A DNA stretch of 35,604 nt from CAUZFZ01 sp963579025 (GTDB lineage Bacteria; Planctomycetota; Planctomycetia; Planctomycetales; Planctomycetaceae): positions 1 to 35,604 of the forward strand of contig CAUZFZ010000114.1 of the NCBI GenBank assembly GCA_963579025.1, in the 5' to 3' direction. Both the position numbers and the translations under genes were made by a program. The notes under the pieces were generated by a model. The model was not told the DNA's origin and made no database searches. It saw only the letters and a list, made by a program, of their open reading frames with translations. Of this stretch, positions 1-8,350 are shown piece after piece. How positions within the stretch are numbered: the first letter of the stretch is position 1; each line of letters opens with the position of its first letter.

Positions 1-409
1 GGGCTGCCCCGGACATGGGACAGGAAATGAAGTCCCCCCGCGACATCCAGCCGCCAACGCGGCAAACTCACACTCAACAACAACTTACGTCAGCATAACC
101 ACCGCCACGTAAAGGGATCACGCCCGCGGAGTGGGACTTGTCATTTCGACCGTACTTCGAGTTGGAGGCGGCGAGCCCGTTCTGGGACTGCCGGTATGGA
201 TTTCGTATCCGATGATGAACTCCGACGGAGTCATCGCTTTTCCGTTCCGCACGACAAGCATGTTGGCAGGACTGTCAGCAATCATAGTGGTATCGCGACT
301 CACGTCGCGTCGCTGTTCACCACGGCCGCTGAAGGTCAGAACTGATTGAATCCCGCAAGTGGCCGGCCACCCGGGCGATGCGTTGTGCAAAGTCAAGAGA
401 ACCATTTCG
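1..409. other. Leader region with no convincing gene
   Basis: No gene can be supported here. A minus-strand open frame (118-429) gives a 103-residue peptide, part of which reads like protein, but it overlaps the start of the oxidoreductase gene and shows no motif I recognise. A shorter plus-strand frame (131-349) has no recognisable motif either. The stretch probably carries the promoter of the following gene and perhaps the eroded end of a neighbour that lies outside the window. Confidence 0.4.
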
Positions 410-2056
410 ATGCTATACGATTTCATCATCGTTGGAGGCGGATCGGCTGGTTGTGTCCTTGCAAACCGTCTGAGTGCTGATTCCGGAAACCGAGTCCTCG
501 TTCTGGAAGCGGGACGTCCGGATTACTGGTGGGATGTGTTTATTCACATGCCTGCCGCCCTGGCATTTGTGATTGGAAACAAACGCTACGACTGGTGCTA
601 TCAGTCGCAGCCAGAACCTCATATGCACGGTCGGCGAATTGCGCATGCACGCGGCAAAGTGTTAGGTGGTTCCAGCAGTATCAACGGCATGATCTTTCAG
701 CGGGGCAACCCGATGGACTATGAGCGCTGGGCCAGTGACCCGGGCATGGAAAACTGGGACTATGCTCACTGCCTTCCCTACTTCAAGCGCATGGATAACT
801 GCCTGTCCGGCGGTGACGCGTATCGAGGGGTTGATGGCCCACTGACGCTGGAACGCGGACCGGCAGACAAACAACTCTTCGCTGCTTTTCTGGAAGCCGC
901 GCAACAGGCTGGATACTCACTGACGGATGACGTCAATGGATATCGCCAGGAGGGCTTCGCACGATTTGATCGCAATATCCAGCAGGGGCGGCGTTTGAGT
1001 GCGGCCAGGGCCTATTACCATCCGGTCAAGAGGCGAAGCAATCTGACGGTCAGAACGCGAGTCCTGACGACACGTGTGCTCTTTGATGGTCAGCGTGCCG
1101 TTGGGGTCGAATGCAACGGTGAACGGTTTCGCGGCGGAAAGGTGATTCTTGCCGCTGGCGCGATCAACACTCCGCAGTTGATGCAGTTGTCCGGCGTTGG
1201 CAATTCGCAGTTTCTCGAAGAACGAGGAGTACAAACCGTCCAGAACTTACCCGGTGTGGGAGAGAATCTGCAGGACCATCTCGAGGTGTATATTCAGCAT
1301 AAGTGCCGACGACCCGTTTCAATGAATCCGTTCCTTAAGTGGTACCGACAGCCGTTTGCGGGCCTCCAGTGGCTGCTGACCGGGCGAGGTCCCGCTGCGA
1401 CAAACCATTTCGAAGCTGGCGGGTTTGTTCGCAGCAACGGCGAAATTGACTACCCCAATCTGATGTTCCACTTTCTGCCCCTGGCCGTCCGCTACGACGG
1501 ATCAGCACCGGCCAGTGAACATGGCTATCAGGTTCACGTGGGGCCGATGTACTCGAATGCTCGCGGAAGCGTGAAGATCGCCTCGACCGATCCGACCGCG
1601 GCACCTCAGATACAGTTCAATTATCTTGCGACCGATGAGGACCGTCGAGAGTGGGTCGAGGCCGTCGAATGTGCTCGCAGAATCCTCAAGCAACCCGCGA
1701 TGGATGTCTTCAATGGGGGCGAAATCTCCCCGGGTCCGGAAGTGGCAGGTGAAGATGCGATCCTCGATTGGGTTCGCCGCGATGCTGAGACGGCGTTGCA
1801 TCCATCCTGCACGTGCAGAATGGGACTGGACGAGAATTCCGTGGTCGATCCACGCAGCATGGCCGTCCACGGACTCGATGGGCTGTACGTGGTCGATGCT
1901 TCGGCGATGCCTTACATAACAAACGGAAACATCTACGCACCGGTGGTCATGCTGGCCGAGAAAGCGGCGGACCTGATTCTTGAGAATCAACCGCTTGCTG
2001 CGGAGGATGTCGATTACTTTCGAGCGAAGACGACCGGACAAGACCCGGCATCGTGA
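410..2056 (+). CDS. GMC-family FAD-dependent oxidoreductase (choline dehydrogenase-like)
   Basis: A 548-residue flavoprotein that should oxidise an alcohol to an aldehyde or ketone using FAD. Seen: an N-terminal Rossmann dinucleotide motif GGGSAG (residues 9-14) with the ribose-binding acidic residue in LEAG (E33); GMC signature 1 beginning RGKVLGGSSSINGM (from residue 81); signature 2 GAINTPQLMQLSGVG; and C-terminal HPSCTCRMG and NGNIYAP motifs, which hold the His and Asn active-site positions of the family. The length is normal for choline dehydrogenase-like GMC enzymes. I chose ATG 410 because the Rossmann strand begins directly after it; an in-frame GTG at 359 would add 17 residues of unlikely sequence. 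No signal peptide is seen, so it is probably cytoplasmic. Substrate unknown: the GMC family covers choline, alcohols, glucose and others, and no betaine gene lies nearby. Confidence 0.93.
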   Translation: MLYDFIIVGGGSAGCVLANRLSADSGNRVLVLEAGRPDYWWDVFIHMPAALAFVIGNKRYDWCYQSQPEPHMHGRRIAHARGKVLGGSSSINGMIFQRGNPMDYERWASDPGMENWDYAHCLPYFKRMDNCLSGGDAYRGVDGPLTLERGPADKQLFAAFLEAAQQAGYSLTDDVNGYRQEGFARFDRNIQQGRRLSAARAYYHPVKRRSNLTVRTRVLTTRVLFDGQRAVGVECNGERFRGGKVILAAGAINTPQLMQLSGVGNSQFLEERGVQTVQNLPGVGENLQDHLEVYIQHKCRRPVSMNPFLKWYRQPFAGLQWLLTGRGPAATNHFEAGGFVRSNGEIDYPNLMFHFLPLAVRYDGSAPASEHGYQVHVGPMYSNARGSVKIASTDPTAAPQIQFNYLATDEDRREWVEAVECARRILKQPAMDVFNGGEISPGPEVAGEDAILDWVRRDAETALHPSCTCRMGLDENSVVDPRSMAVHGLDGLYVVDASAMPYITNGNIYAPVVMLAEKAADLILENQPLAAEDVDYFRAKTTGQDPAS

Positions 2057-2070
2057 AGTTCAAAAACTTC
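2055..2070 (+). other. Short hairpin overlapping the oxidoreductase stop codon
   Basis: GAAGTT (2055-2060) and AACTTC (2065-2070) form a 6-bp stem with a 4-base loop that overlaps the TGA at 2054-2056. No T-run follows, so it is not a standard intrinsic terminator. It could be an mRNA 3'-end structure or chance. Confidence 0.35.
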
Positions 2071-2268
2071 GCAAGACTGATGTTGTGAGGTCGGACCCCA
2101 TCAGCGTCCCATCCGTGCGGGTTGTAACGAGTCTGTCGAAGCGGCAGCTCGTGAGTGGGCGTGTCAGGAATTTCTCGCGGATTCGGACGCTCTTTGTGCC
2201 GGATCGGGATAAGATTCGGCTGGTCCCACGAACCGAGTCAGAACCCGGAAAGCGATCCGCGAGCGGTC

Positions 2269-2964
2269 ATGAACTTACATCTCTCACAGAAACTCGTCTG
2301 GACGCTGCGTGTTTTGTGCGGCGTCGCGCTGGTGATCAGCGGATATCTGACTTGGGTGGCACTCAACAAGTCGGGTGTCGCGGGGTGTGGTGGAAGCGTC
2401 TTTGACTGCGACCACGTGCTGTCTTCCCGCTGGTCAAACTGGTTTGTCGTTCCTGTCGCCACGGGAGCCACCGGGCTCTATACCCTGGCGATCGTGGCGC
2501 TCGGTTTTTGTGGGTCGCGATCCTCGGAACAGCAGCGTCGGTTTGCCTTGCCCGTTCTTACGACATGTGGACTGGCCGCCGGACTGGCTGCCGTCTGGTT
2601 CATCTCGCTGCAGATATTCGCGATCGGACACTTCTGCAGCTACTGCCTCGCTGCTCACGGGTGCGGCCTGTTGGTTTCGGCGTTGATTCTCTGGAAACGG
2701 CCGCTGGGAACTCGACCCACTGCCGCATTTTCGACGGTCAGTGCAGCCGTTGTTTGTGTCCTGATTGGTGGCCAACTGCTGACGACACCGCCACCGACAT
2801 TTCAAACCGAGTACCACGCCAGCGCTGATTCAGTCGCGGCACGAATCCTGCCGGACGGGGCCGAAGAGGCTGACTCCGATGTGTTTGAATCGCCTGACGC
2901 CGATGTCTTCGAGGCTCCGGACTTTGATGATGACGTCTTCGAAGCTCCGACATTCGACGAATAG
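2269..2964 (+). CDS. VKOR-family membrane thiol oxidase with acidic C-terminal tail
   Basis: A 231-residue membrane protein of the vitamin K epoxide reductase family, the quinone-linked enzyme that reoxidises periplasmic disulfide donors in bacteria lacking DsbB. Seen: about five hydrophobic segments (about 10-32, 58-80, 92-120, 130-143, 153-171); loop cysteines C40 and C47 followed by SSRW; and the redox motif CSYC (123-126) at the end of the third helix. These are the four catalytic cysteines expected for VKOR. ATG 2269 places the first helix right after the start; an upstream in-frame start at 2155 would add an odd 38-residue leader. After the last helix comes a roughly 60-residue hydrophilic tail that by topology should be periplasmic, ending in three DVFE(A/S)P units rich in Asp and Glu. 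Many bacterial VKORs carry a fused thioredoxin domain at this position; here that partner is the separate next gene, 47 bp downstream. Confidence 0.9.
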   Translation: MNLHLSQKLVWTLRVLCGVALVISGYLTWVALNKSGVAGCGGSVFDCDHVLSSRWSNWFVVPVATGATGLYTLAIVALGFCGSRSSEQQRRFALPVLTTCGLAAGLAAVWFISLQIFAIGHFCSYCLAAHGCGLLVSALILWKRPLGTRPTAAFSTVSAAVVCVLIGGQLLTTPPPTFQTEYHASADSVAARILPDGAEEADSDVFESPDADVFEAPDFDDDVFEAPTFDE

Positions 2965-3011
2965 CGGTGGTCGATCGCAAAACCTGATGTCGCAAAGTCA
3001 GAGAACGAATC

Positions 3012-3758
3012 ATGAACATGCCCTCGACGACTCGATTCCTGTGGCTTCTGGTTTCCCTGTCTGTCTGTGTGTCGCTTGATTCACCGGTATCAGCTCAGCA
3101 GCCGGCCGACACGGACAAGACCGATTCGAAGGACACACCAAAGAAGACCGATAGTGCGGACGATCCTGAACCAGAACGTCGGATCATCAGAATCATTGGC
3201 GACACAAAACTGGATGTCCGCCAGTGGCCATTGCTGGGCAAGCCGGACGCGAAGTACGTGTTCGTCGAGATGTACGACTACACCTGCCCGCACTGCCGGG
3301 ACATGCATCACGAAATCGAAGCGGCGTTTAAGAAGTTCGGCGACGACCTGGCCGTGCTGACATTGCCAGTGCCGCTGAACGCGACCTGCAACAATCAGGT
3401 TGGCCGTACGGAATCGCAGCATCGCGATGCGTGCGACATCGCCAATCTGGCCGTCACGGTCTGGAAACTGAAGCCGGAGAAGTATCACGAGTATCACGAC
3501 TGGCTGTTCGAGTCGGACCGAGCTCGGACGGCTGCGGCCGCTCGGGAGCGCGCCGTCAAAATCGTCGGAGAAGAACTGCTGCAGAAGGCTTTGGAGAAGA
3601 AGGTGCCGCAGAAGTTCATCGCCAGTCACGTGAAGCTGTACGCCAAGGCGGGAGCCGGTTCGATTCCCAAGATGCTTTTTCCCAACATCACGCTGGTCGG
3701 AAATGTCGGCTCGGCCAAATTGTGCGAGACCATCGAACGCGAACTCGGACAGCCGTAA
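3012..3758 (+). CDS. Secreted DsbA-like thioredoxin-fold protein
   Basis: A 248-residue exported thioredoxin-fold protein. Seen: a signal peptide (residues 1-28, hydrophobic core, SAQQ cleavage region); a charged Lys/Asp/Thr linker (30-58); then a DsbA-type thioredoxin domain with active site CPHC (92-95) in the context YDYTCPHC and a probable cis-proline at P219 (SIPKML). A second cysteine pair, C126 and C141, lies in the helical insertion, with one more at C238. CPHC is the active site of E. coli DsbA and marks a strong oxidant. Because it follows a VKOR-type oxidase in the same orientation, the likely job is to put disulfides into exported proteins and be reoxidised by the VKOR. It could instead be a Trx-like isomerase; I favour the oxidase. 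Confidence 0.88.
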   Translation: MNMPSTTRFLWLLVSLSVCVSLDSPVSAQQPADTDKTDSKDTPKKTDSADDPEPERRIIRIIGDTKLDVRQWPLLGKPDAKYVFVEMYDYTCPHCRDMHHEIEAAFKKFGDDLAVLTLPVPLNATCNNQVGRTESQHRDACDIANLAVTVWKLKPEKYHEYHDWLFESDRARTAAAARERAVKIVGEELLQKALEKKVPQKFIASHVKLYAKAGAGSIPKMLFPNITLVGNVGSAKLCETIERELGQP

Positions 3759-3767
3759 GCCGCCATT

Positions 3768-3874
3768 GTGCTTTGTCAGCCGAGATGGATGTAGCCGAAC
3801 TCGCCAGAGTTTGGTTTCCCCGAGCCCGGCCAAAGTCTGGCGACTTCGGCTACCCTTCAAAACACGACTGACAC
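3768..3874 (+). repeat. Dispersed palindromic repeat element, copy A
   Basis: A roughly 107-bp element beginning 9 bp after the stop of the DsbA-like gene. Its core is a long imperfect palindrome: arms 3791-3814 and 3830-3853 (24 nt each) match at 22 of 24 positions around a 15-nt loop, and each arm carries GTAGCCGAA at its outer end. A second copy lies in reverse orientation at 26435-26546. The two copies agree in the core and also in the outer flanks (GTGCTTTGTCAGCC on one side, AACACGACTGACAC on the other), so the mobile or repeated unit is larger than the hairpin. It may act as a transcript-end structure. No transposase is nearby. Confidence 0.85.
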
Positions 3875-4052
3875 TGCACTGGCCGTTCGATCGACTATCG
3901 GAACGCGGTGGCTCATCCTCATCGACGAGGATCCAGTAGAATTAAGCAGTGTCGCTTCAGGTGGATCAAACGTGCATGAGTCTCGGATGCAGGCGGAGCG
4001 GTACACTGTTTTGTCGATTCCCCCCAGAGTCGTGATTGGGTGAGACCAGAAC

Positions 4053-7000
4053 GTGACGACGCGCGACAGCCAACCTGACGATGAAAGCGAACCGGGCGAT
4101 CTGACGGAGGACGGCGCTCAAGACGCGACGTTCCTGTCCGATCCGTATGACAATCTTGCCGCTCTGGCCCAGACCATGTCGTTCGGCCCGGAGAGCGACG
4201 TATCCGACGAAGACGGCGAGCCATTCATCCGCGTCGGCCGGTATGACATTCATGGCGTGCTGGGAAAAGGTGGATTCGGCAAGGTCTATCTGGGCCGCGA
4301 TGATCAACTGCAGCGTGATGTTGCGATCAAAGTCCCGGGGCGAGTACTCGCCGCCGATCAGCTTGACGAGTTCCTCGAAGAAGCTCGCAACCTGGCGCAA
4401 TTACGACATCCTGGCATCGTCACCGTATTTGACGTCGGTCAGGAGTTCGGTCGCTGCTATATCGTGTCTGATTACCTGTCAGGTCTCAGCCTGAAGGACT
4501 GGTCTGACGAACGGTCATATTCGTGGCGGAATGCGGCACTGATCACGGCCAAGGTTGCTGACGCGCTGGCCCACGCGCATGCACGCAGCATGGTGCATCG
4601 CGATGTCAAGCCGTCCAACATCATGATGCTTCCGGGCGACGAGCCTGTGCTGATCGATTTTGGACTGGCGGTAACTGACGCTCATGGTCACTCGGAAAAG
4701 CCGGGTGTTATCGCCGGGACTCCCGGTTTCATGTCGCCAGAACAGGCTGGTGGCAAGAGCCACCGAATCGATGGCCGCACGGACATCTACAGCCTGGGAG
4801 TCGTGCTGTATCACCTGGTGTGCCGCAAGATTCCGTTTCAGTCACAAAACACGGTCGAGCTGTTTCGTCAGATCATCGAAGACGACCCGCAGCCGCTGCG
4901 ACAACTCAGCCCCGAGATCCCCGCAGAGCTTGAACAGGTCTGCCTGAAGGCCATGGCCAAGTCTCAGAGTGATCGGTACACGACCGCCGCCGACTTCGCC
5001 GCGGAACTGCGCCGTGTCGCCGAAACATTCAAAGCCGAAGGGGCGACGATCAATCGGTCCGGTGGCGCAAAACTTGACCCGAGGCTGGAGGAAACAAGGT
5101 CATCAGCGCCAGAGTCGAGCCGACGGTCTTCGGGCTCGTCAGAGTATGGGATGCACGACGCGCAACGTCGTCAAATTACCGCCCTGCATCTGGATCTCGA
5201 AGGCTTTGATGATGACGGCGAAGAGGTTGATCCCGAAGAGCTGCACGCAGTCATCCAGCGTGTTCGCGAAATCGCTGCCATTTGTGTCAGTCGGTTCGGT
5301 GGGCACATCGCGCGAAGCACCGGCGACAGCGTTGAGGTCTACTTTGGCTTCCCCACGTCGTACGAAGACACGGCTCGACGCGCCGTGCTGGCCGGACTGG
5401 ATCTGGTCAGGGACATCACGCAGCTACAGCAGCGACGCACGGCGAGTGGTCGATCCAGCCTCAGTTTCTCGATCGGAATTCACACAGGTGTGGTTGTCGC
5501 AGAGGAGCGTGAAGTTGAGGAATCCAGCGAGCGGCATTCCATCGTTGGCAACGTTCCGCGCGTCGCGTCGAGTTTGACCGTCTTCGCGGAACCGGGAACG
5601 ATTGCCGTGACGCTGGCGACATGCCGAATTGTGGGCAGAGATTTCGAACACCAGTCGCTGGGGCTCCATTCATCGAAGCGATTGGGGAAGGATGTCGAGC
5701 TGTTCCGCATCGTCCGGGAACGAGGAGCTACGGACCCGGATGACGACCTGGGTCCGCGACGAACTCCGCTGGTCGGCCGGGAGCATGAATTCGGCCTGCT
5801 GACAGAGCAGTGGCAACAGGCTCAGCGGAATGCCGGTCAGGTGGTACTGGTCAGCTCCGAACCCGGCGTTGGGAAATCACGACTGCTGTCTGCCTTTCGG
5901 ACGTCGCTTGAGCAGTCGCTCGATATTCCGTTTGAAACGGGTTGCTCGACCTATCACCAGAACTCGGCATTTCATCCCATCACCGAACTGTTGCAGCGAC
6001 TGATGAAGTGCGCTGCGGACGATACCGACGGGAAGCGGCTCGAATGCCTGGAAGACCTCCTGCGGCGGTTCGAGATCCCGCTGGAATCGGCAGTTCCGCT
6101 GCTTGCCGATCTCCTGTCCATTCCACCGGGCTCGGGCTATTCCGTTTTCGACGGCACACCCAATCGCCGCAAGCAGAAGACGATCGAAACACTTGTCGAA
6201 CTGGTTCTTGTCGCGTCCGAACAGCAGCCGTTGTTGTTCTCGGTCGAGGATCTGCACTGGAGTGATCCGTCGACGATTCAGTTTCTGGGGACACTGATCG
6301 AGCAGATTCCCGGATCCGCCATCCTGCTCGTGCTGACCTACCGCCCTGAGTTCGATCCCCCCTGGCCCGGGCGTTCCAATCTGTCGCAATTGCACGTCAA
6401 CCCACTGACGGCTGCTCAAACAGCGGAAGTTGTCTCGACCCTGAGCGAAGGACGTCGCCTGCCGAACGAGGTTGTCGAACACATTGCCCGGCGCACTGAC
6501 GGTGTGCCGTTGTTTGTCGAAGAACTGACACGCACGATTGTCGAATCCGGTGTTCTGCAGGAGTCCGATGGCCAGTTCGTTCTGTCGCAGCCACTGGACT
6601 CGCTCTCGATTCCAGGCACTCTGCAGGACTCGGTCATGGCCAGGCTGGATCGCCTGGGCGGGGCGCGAGAAGTCGCACAGCTCGCATCGGTCATCGGTCG
6701 TGAATTCTCCTACCAGTTACTGTCCGACGTGGCTCAACTTGATGAGCAGGACCTGCAACGTGAGTTAAGCGCGCTGGTCGACGCGGACCTGCTGCATCAG
6801 CGCGGGTTCATTCCGCGGGCACGTTTCACATTTCGGCATGCGCTCGTGCAGGATGTCGCCTACGGGTCACTGCTGCGGTCGGGAAAAGAGGGCTGGCACG
6901 GTCGGATTGCAGACAGCATCACTGCCCATAACCCTCAACTGGCCGAGTCGCAGCCGGAACTGCTGGCACATCACTATACCGGTGCCGGTCGTACGGCCGA

Positions 7001-8300
7001 GGCGATCGCGGCGTGGCAGACGGCGGGACTGCAGGCGCAGGAACGATCCGCCTATCTGGAAGCCATCAGCCAGTTTCGACAGGGGCTGAAGTTAGTCGAT
7101 TCACTGGAGTCATCTGACGAACGCGACGCTGCCGAATTTGGTTTTCTGATCCCGCTGGGTGTCTCGCTTCTGTCCGCGAAAGGCTACGCCGATCCAGAGG
7201 TGGGTCCTGTCTTTGAGCGGGCGGCCGAGCTGGGATCAAAACTCGCCAGTCCGGCTGAGCAGTTTCATATCACCTGGGGTATCTGGAGCTGGCGAGTCGT
7301 CCAGGAAGAGCTGGATTTGTGCATGCAGCTCAATGACCAGGCCTGGGAAATTGTGGCAGCGGCCGGAGACGACGGACTGCGGATGGAAGCCCATTTCATC
7401 ACGGCGCTGACTCAGTTCTATCGGGGAGAATTCGCCGAGACTGTGCGGCATGGTGAAGCCGGGATGTCCCTGTACGACGAAGAACGCTGCCAGTTGCACG
7501 CACGGTACACCGGTCAGAACGTCGGAGTGACGTTGCAGTGTTATCACGCACTGGCCTTGTGGCATCTGGGCTATCCCGAGCAGGCTGTCGCTCGAATGCA
7601 CCAGGCGGTCGAACTCGCACGGTTACTCGGTCGACCTTACAGCATCGCGTATGCCGTCCATCACCGTGGCTGGCTGCACTTCCACTGCCGGATGGCCGAT
7701 GTCGTTCTGGAATGCAGTGCAGAAGAACTGGAGATTGCAGAAGACCAGAGCCTGGCGTTCTGGAAAGCGGAAGGACTCCTTTGCCGCGGCTACGGCCTGC
7801 TGTTGCAGGAGAAGGGAGAGGAAAGCCTCGCGGCACTGCAGACGGGCATCGAGATTCTCCGCCTGACTGGTGCGACACTTTCCCTGGCACAGTTCTACAG
7901 CCAGATGGCTGTCACACACTGGAAAGCCGGTCGACACAGCGAAGCTCTGCGATTAATCGACGACGCGATCGAAGCTTCGCCCGCGAACGGCAACGCGTTC
8001 TTCCAGAGTGCCACGCACCGCATCAAAGGTGACGTACTGCTGACTCATCCTGACTTCAGTTCCTCAGACGCTGAAGCCGAGTACCAGAAGTCACTGGACA
8101 TCGCGCGTGAGCAGCAGGCGCGTCTGCCGGAACTGCGTGCAGTGGTGAGCCTCGGCCAACTGTGGCAATCACAGAACCGAACCAGTGAGGCCCTGTCCGC
8201 ACTGGTTCCCGTCCACGACTGGTTCCAGGAAGGCTTCGAACACCCGGACCTGATCGCAGCACAGGAGTTGCGCTCGTCGCTTGAGTCGGCGCAGACCTGA
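4053..8300 (+). CDS. Ser/Thr protein kinase - cyclase homology - AAA ATPase - TPR signalling protein
   Basis: A 1415-residue multidomain signalling protein, probably cytoplasmic since no transmembrane segment is evident. In order: an acidic N-terminus; a Hanks-type kinase (about 62-320) with Gly-loop GKGGFG (71-76), Lys93, HRDVKPSN (from 182), DFG (202-204), GTPGFMSPE (222-230) and DIYSLG, all catalytic residues present; a low-complexity Ser/Arg linker; a class III nucleotide cyclase homology domain (about 374-555) keeping both metal aspartates (D381, D425); an AAA/NACHT-like ATPase with Walker A EPGVGKS (603-609) and Walker B around LLFSVEDLHW; and a long C-terminal helical region like TPRs. 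The cyclase lacks the usual Asn and Arg of the N-x3-R motif. The start is GTG 4053; a stop lies just upstream in frame. The architecture suggests a stimulus-sensing kinase with a scaffold arm. The substrate cannot be read from sequence. Confidence 0.92.
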   Translation: MTTRDSQPDDESEPGDLTEDGAQDATFLSDPYDNLAALAQTMSFGPESDVSDEDGEPFIRVGRYDIHGVLGKGGFGKVYLGRDDQLQRDVAIKVPGRVLAADQLDEFLEEARNLAQLRHPGIVTVFDVGQEFGRCYIVSDYLSGLSLKDWSDERSYSWRNAALITAKVADALAHAHARSMVHRDVKPSNIMMLPGDEPVLIDFGLAVTDAHGHSEKPGVIAGTPGFMSPEQAGGKSHRIDGRTDIYSLGVVLYHLVCRKIPFQSQNTVELFRQIIEDDPQPLRQLSPEIPAELEQVCLKAMAKSQSDRYTTAADFAAELRRVAETFKAEGATINRSGGAKLDPRLEETRSSAPESSRRSSGSSEYGMHDAQRRQITALHLDLEGFDDDGEEVDPEELHAVIQRVREIAAICVSRFGGHIARSTGDSVEVYFGFPTSYEDTARRAVLAGLDLVRDITQLQQRRTASGRSSLSFSIGIHTGVVVAEEREVEESSERHSIVGNVPRVASSLTVFAEPGTIAVTLATCRIVGRDFEHQSLGLHSSKRLGKDVELFRIVRERGATDPDDDLGPRRTPLVGREHEFGLLTEQWQQAQRNAGQVVLVSSEPGVGKSRLLSAFRTSLEQSLDIPFETGCSTYHQNSAFHPITELLQRLMKCAADDTDGKRLECLEDLLRRFEIPLESAVPLLADLLSIPPGSGYSVFDGTPNRRKQKTIETLVELVLVASEQQPLLFSVEDLHWSDPSTIQFLGTLIEQIPGSAILLVLTYRPEFDPPWPGRSNLSQLHVNPLTAAQTAEVVSTLSEGRRLPNEVVEHIARRTDGVPLFVEELTRTIVESGVLQESDGQFVLSQPLDSLSIPGTLQDSVMARLDRLGGAREVAQLASVIGREFSYQLLSDVAQLDEQDLQRELSALVDADLLHQRGFIPRARFTFRHALVQDVAYGSLLRSGKEGWHGRIADSITAHNPQLAESQPELLAHHYTGAGRTAEAIAAWQTAGLQAQERSAYLEAISQFRQGLKLVDSLESSDERDAAEFGFLIPLGVSLLSAKGYADPEVGPVFERAAELGSKLASPAEQFHITWGIWSWRVVQEELDLCMQLNDQAWEIVAAAGDDGLRMEAHFITALTQFYRGEFAETVRHGEAGMSLYDEERCQLHARYTGQNVGVTLQCYHALALWHLGYPEQAVARMHQAVELARLLGRPYSIAYAVHHRGWLHFHCRMADVVLECSAEELEIAEDQSLAFWKAEGLLCRGYGLLLQEKGEESLAALQTGIEILRLTGATLSLAQFYSQMAVTHWKAGRHSEALRLIDDAIEASPANGNAFFQSATHRIKGDVLLTHPDFSSSDAEAEYQKSLDIAREQQARLPELRAVVSLGQLWQSQNRTSEALSALVPVHDWFQEGFEHPDLIAAQELRSSLESAQT

Positions 8301-8350
8301 ATGTCCGATCCAACGTGAATGCACAATGCCCAGTAAGTGCGGAATATACG

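Noticed and set aside
1502..2041. A 179-residue minus-strand open frame
   Set aside because: It lies wholly inside the oxidoreductase gene and shows no motif; the plus-strand protein has clear GMC signatures.
2055..2070. An intrinsic terminator after the oxidoreductase gene
   Set aside because: The 6-bp stem is AT-containing and no T-run follows.
3090..3860. A 256-residue minus-strand open frame opposite the DsbA-like gene
   Set aside because: The plus strand encodes a signal peptide and CPHC thioredoxin fold; the opposite frame has neither a domain nor normal composition.
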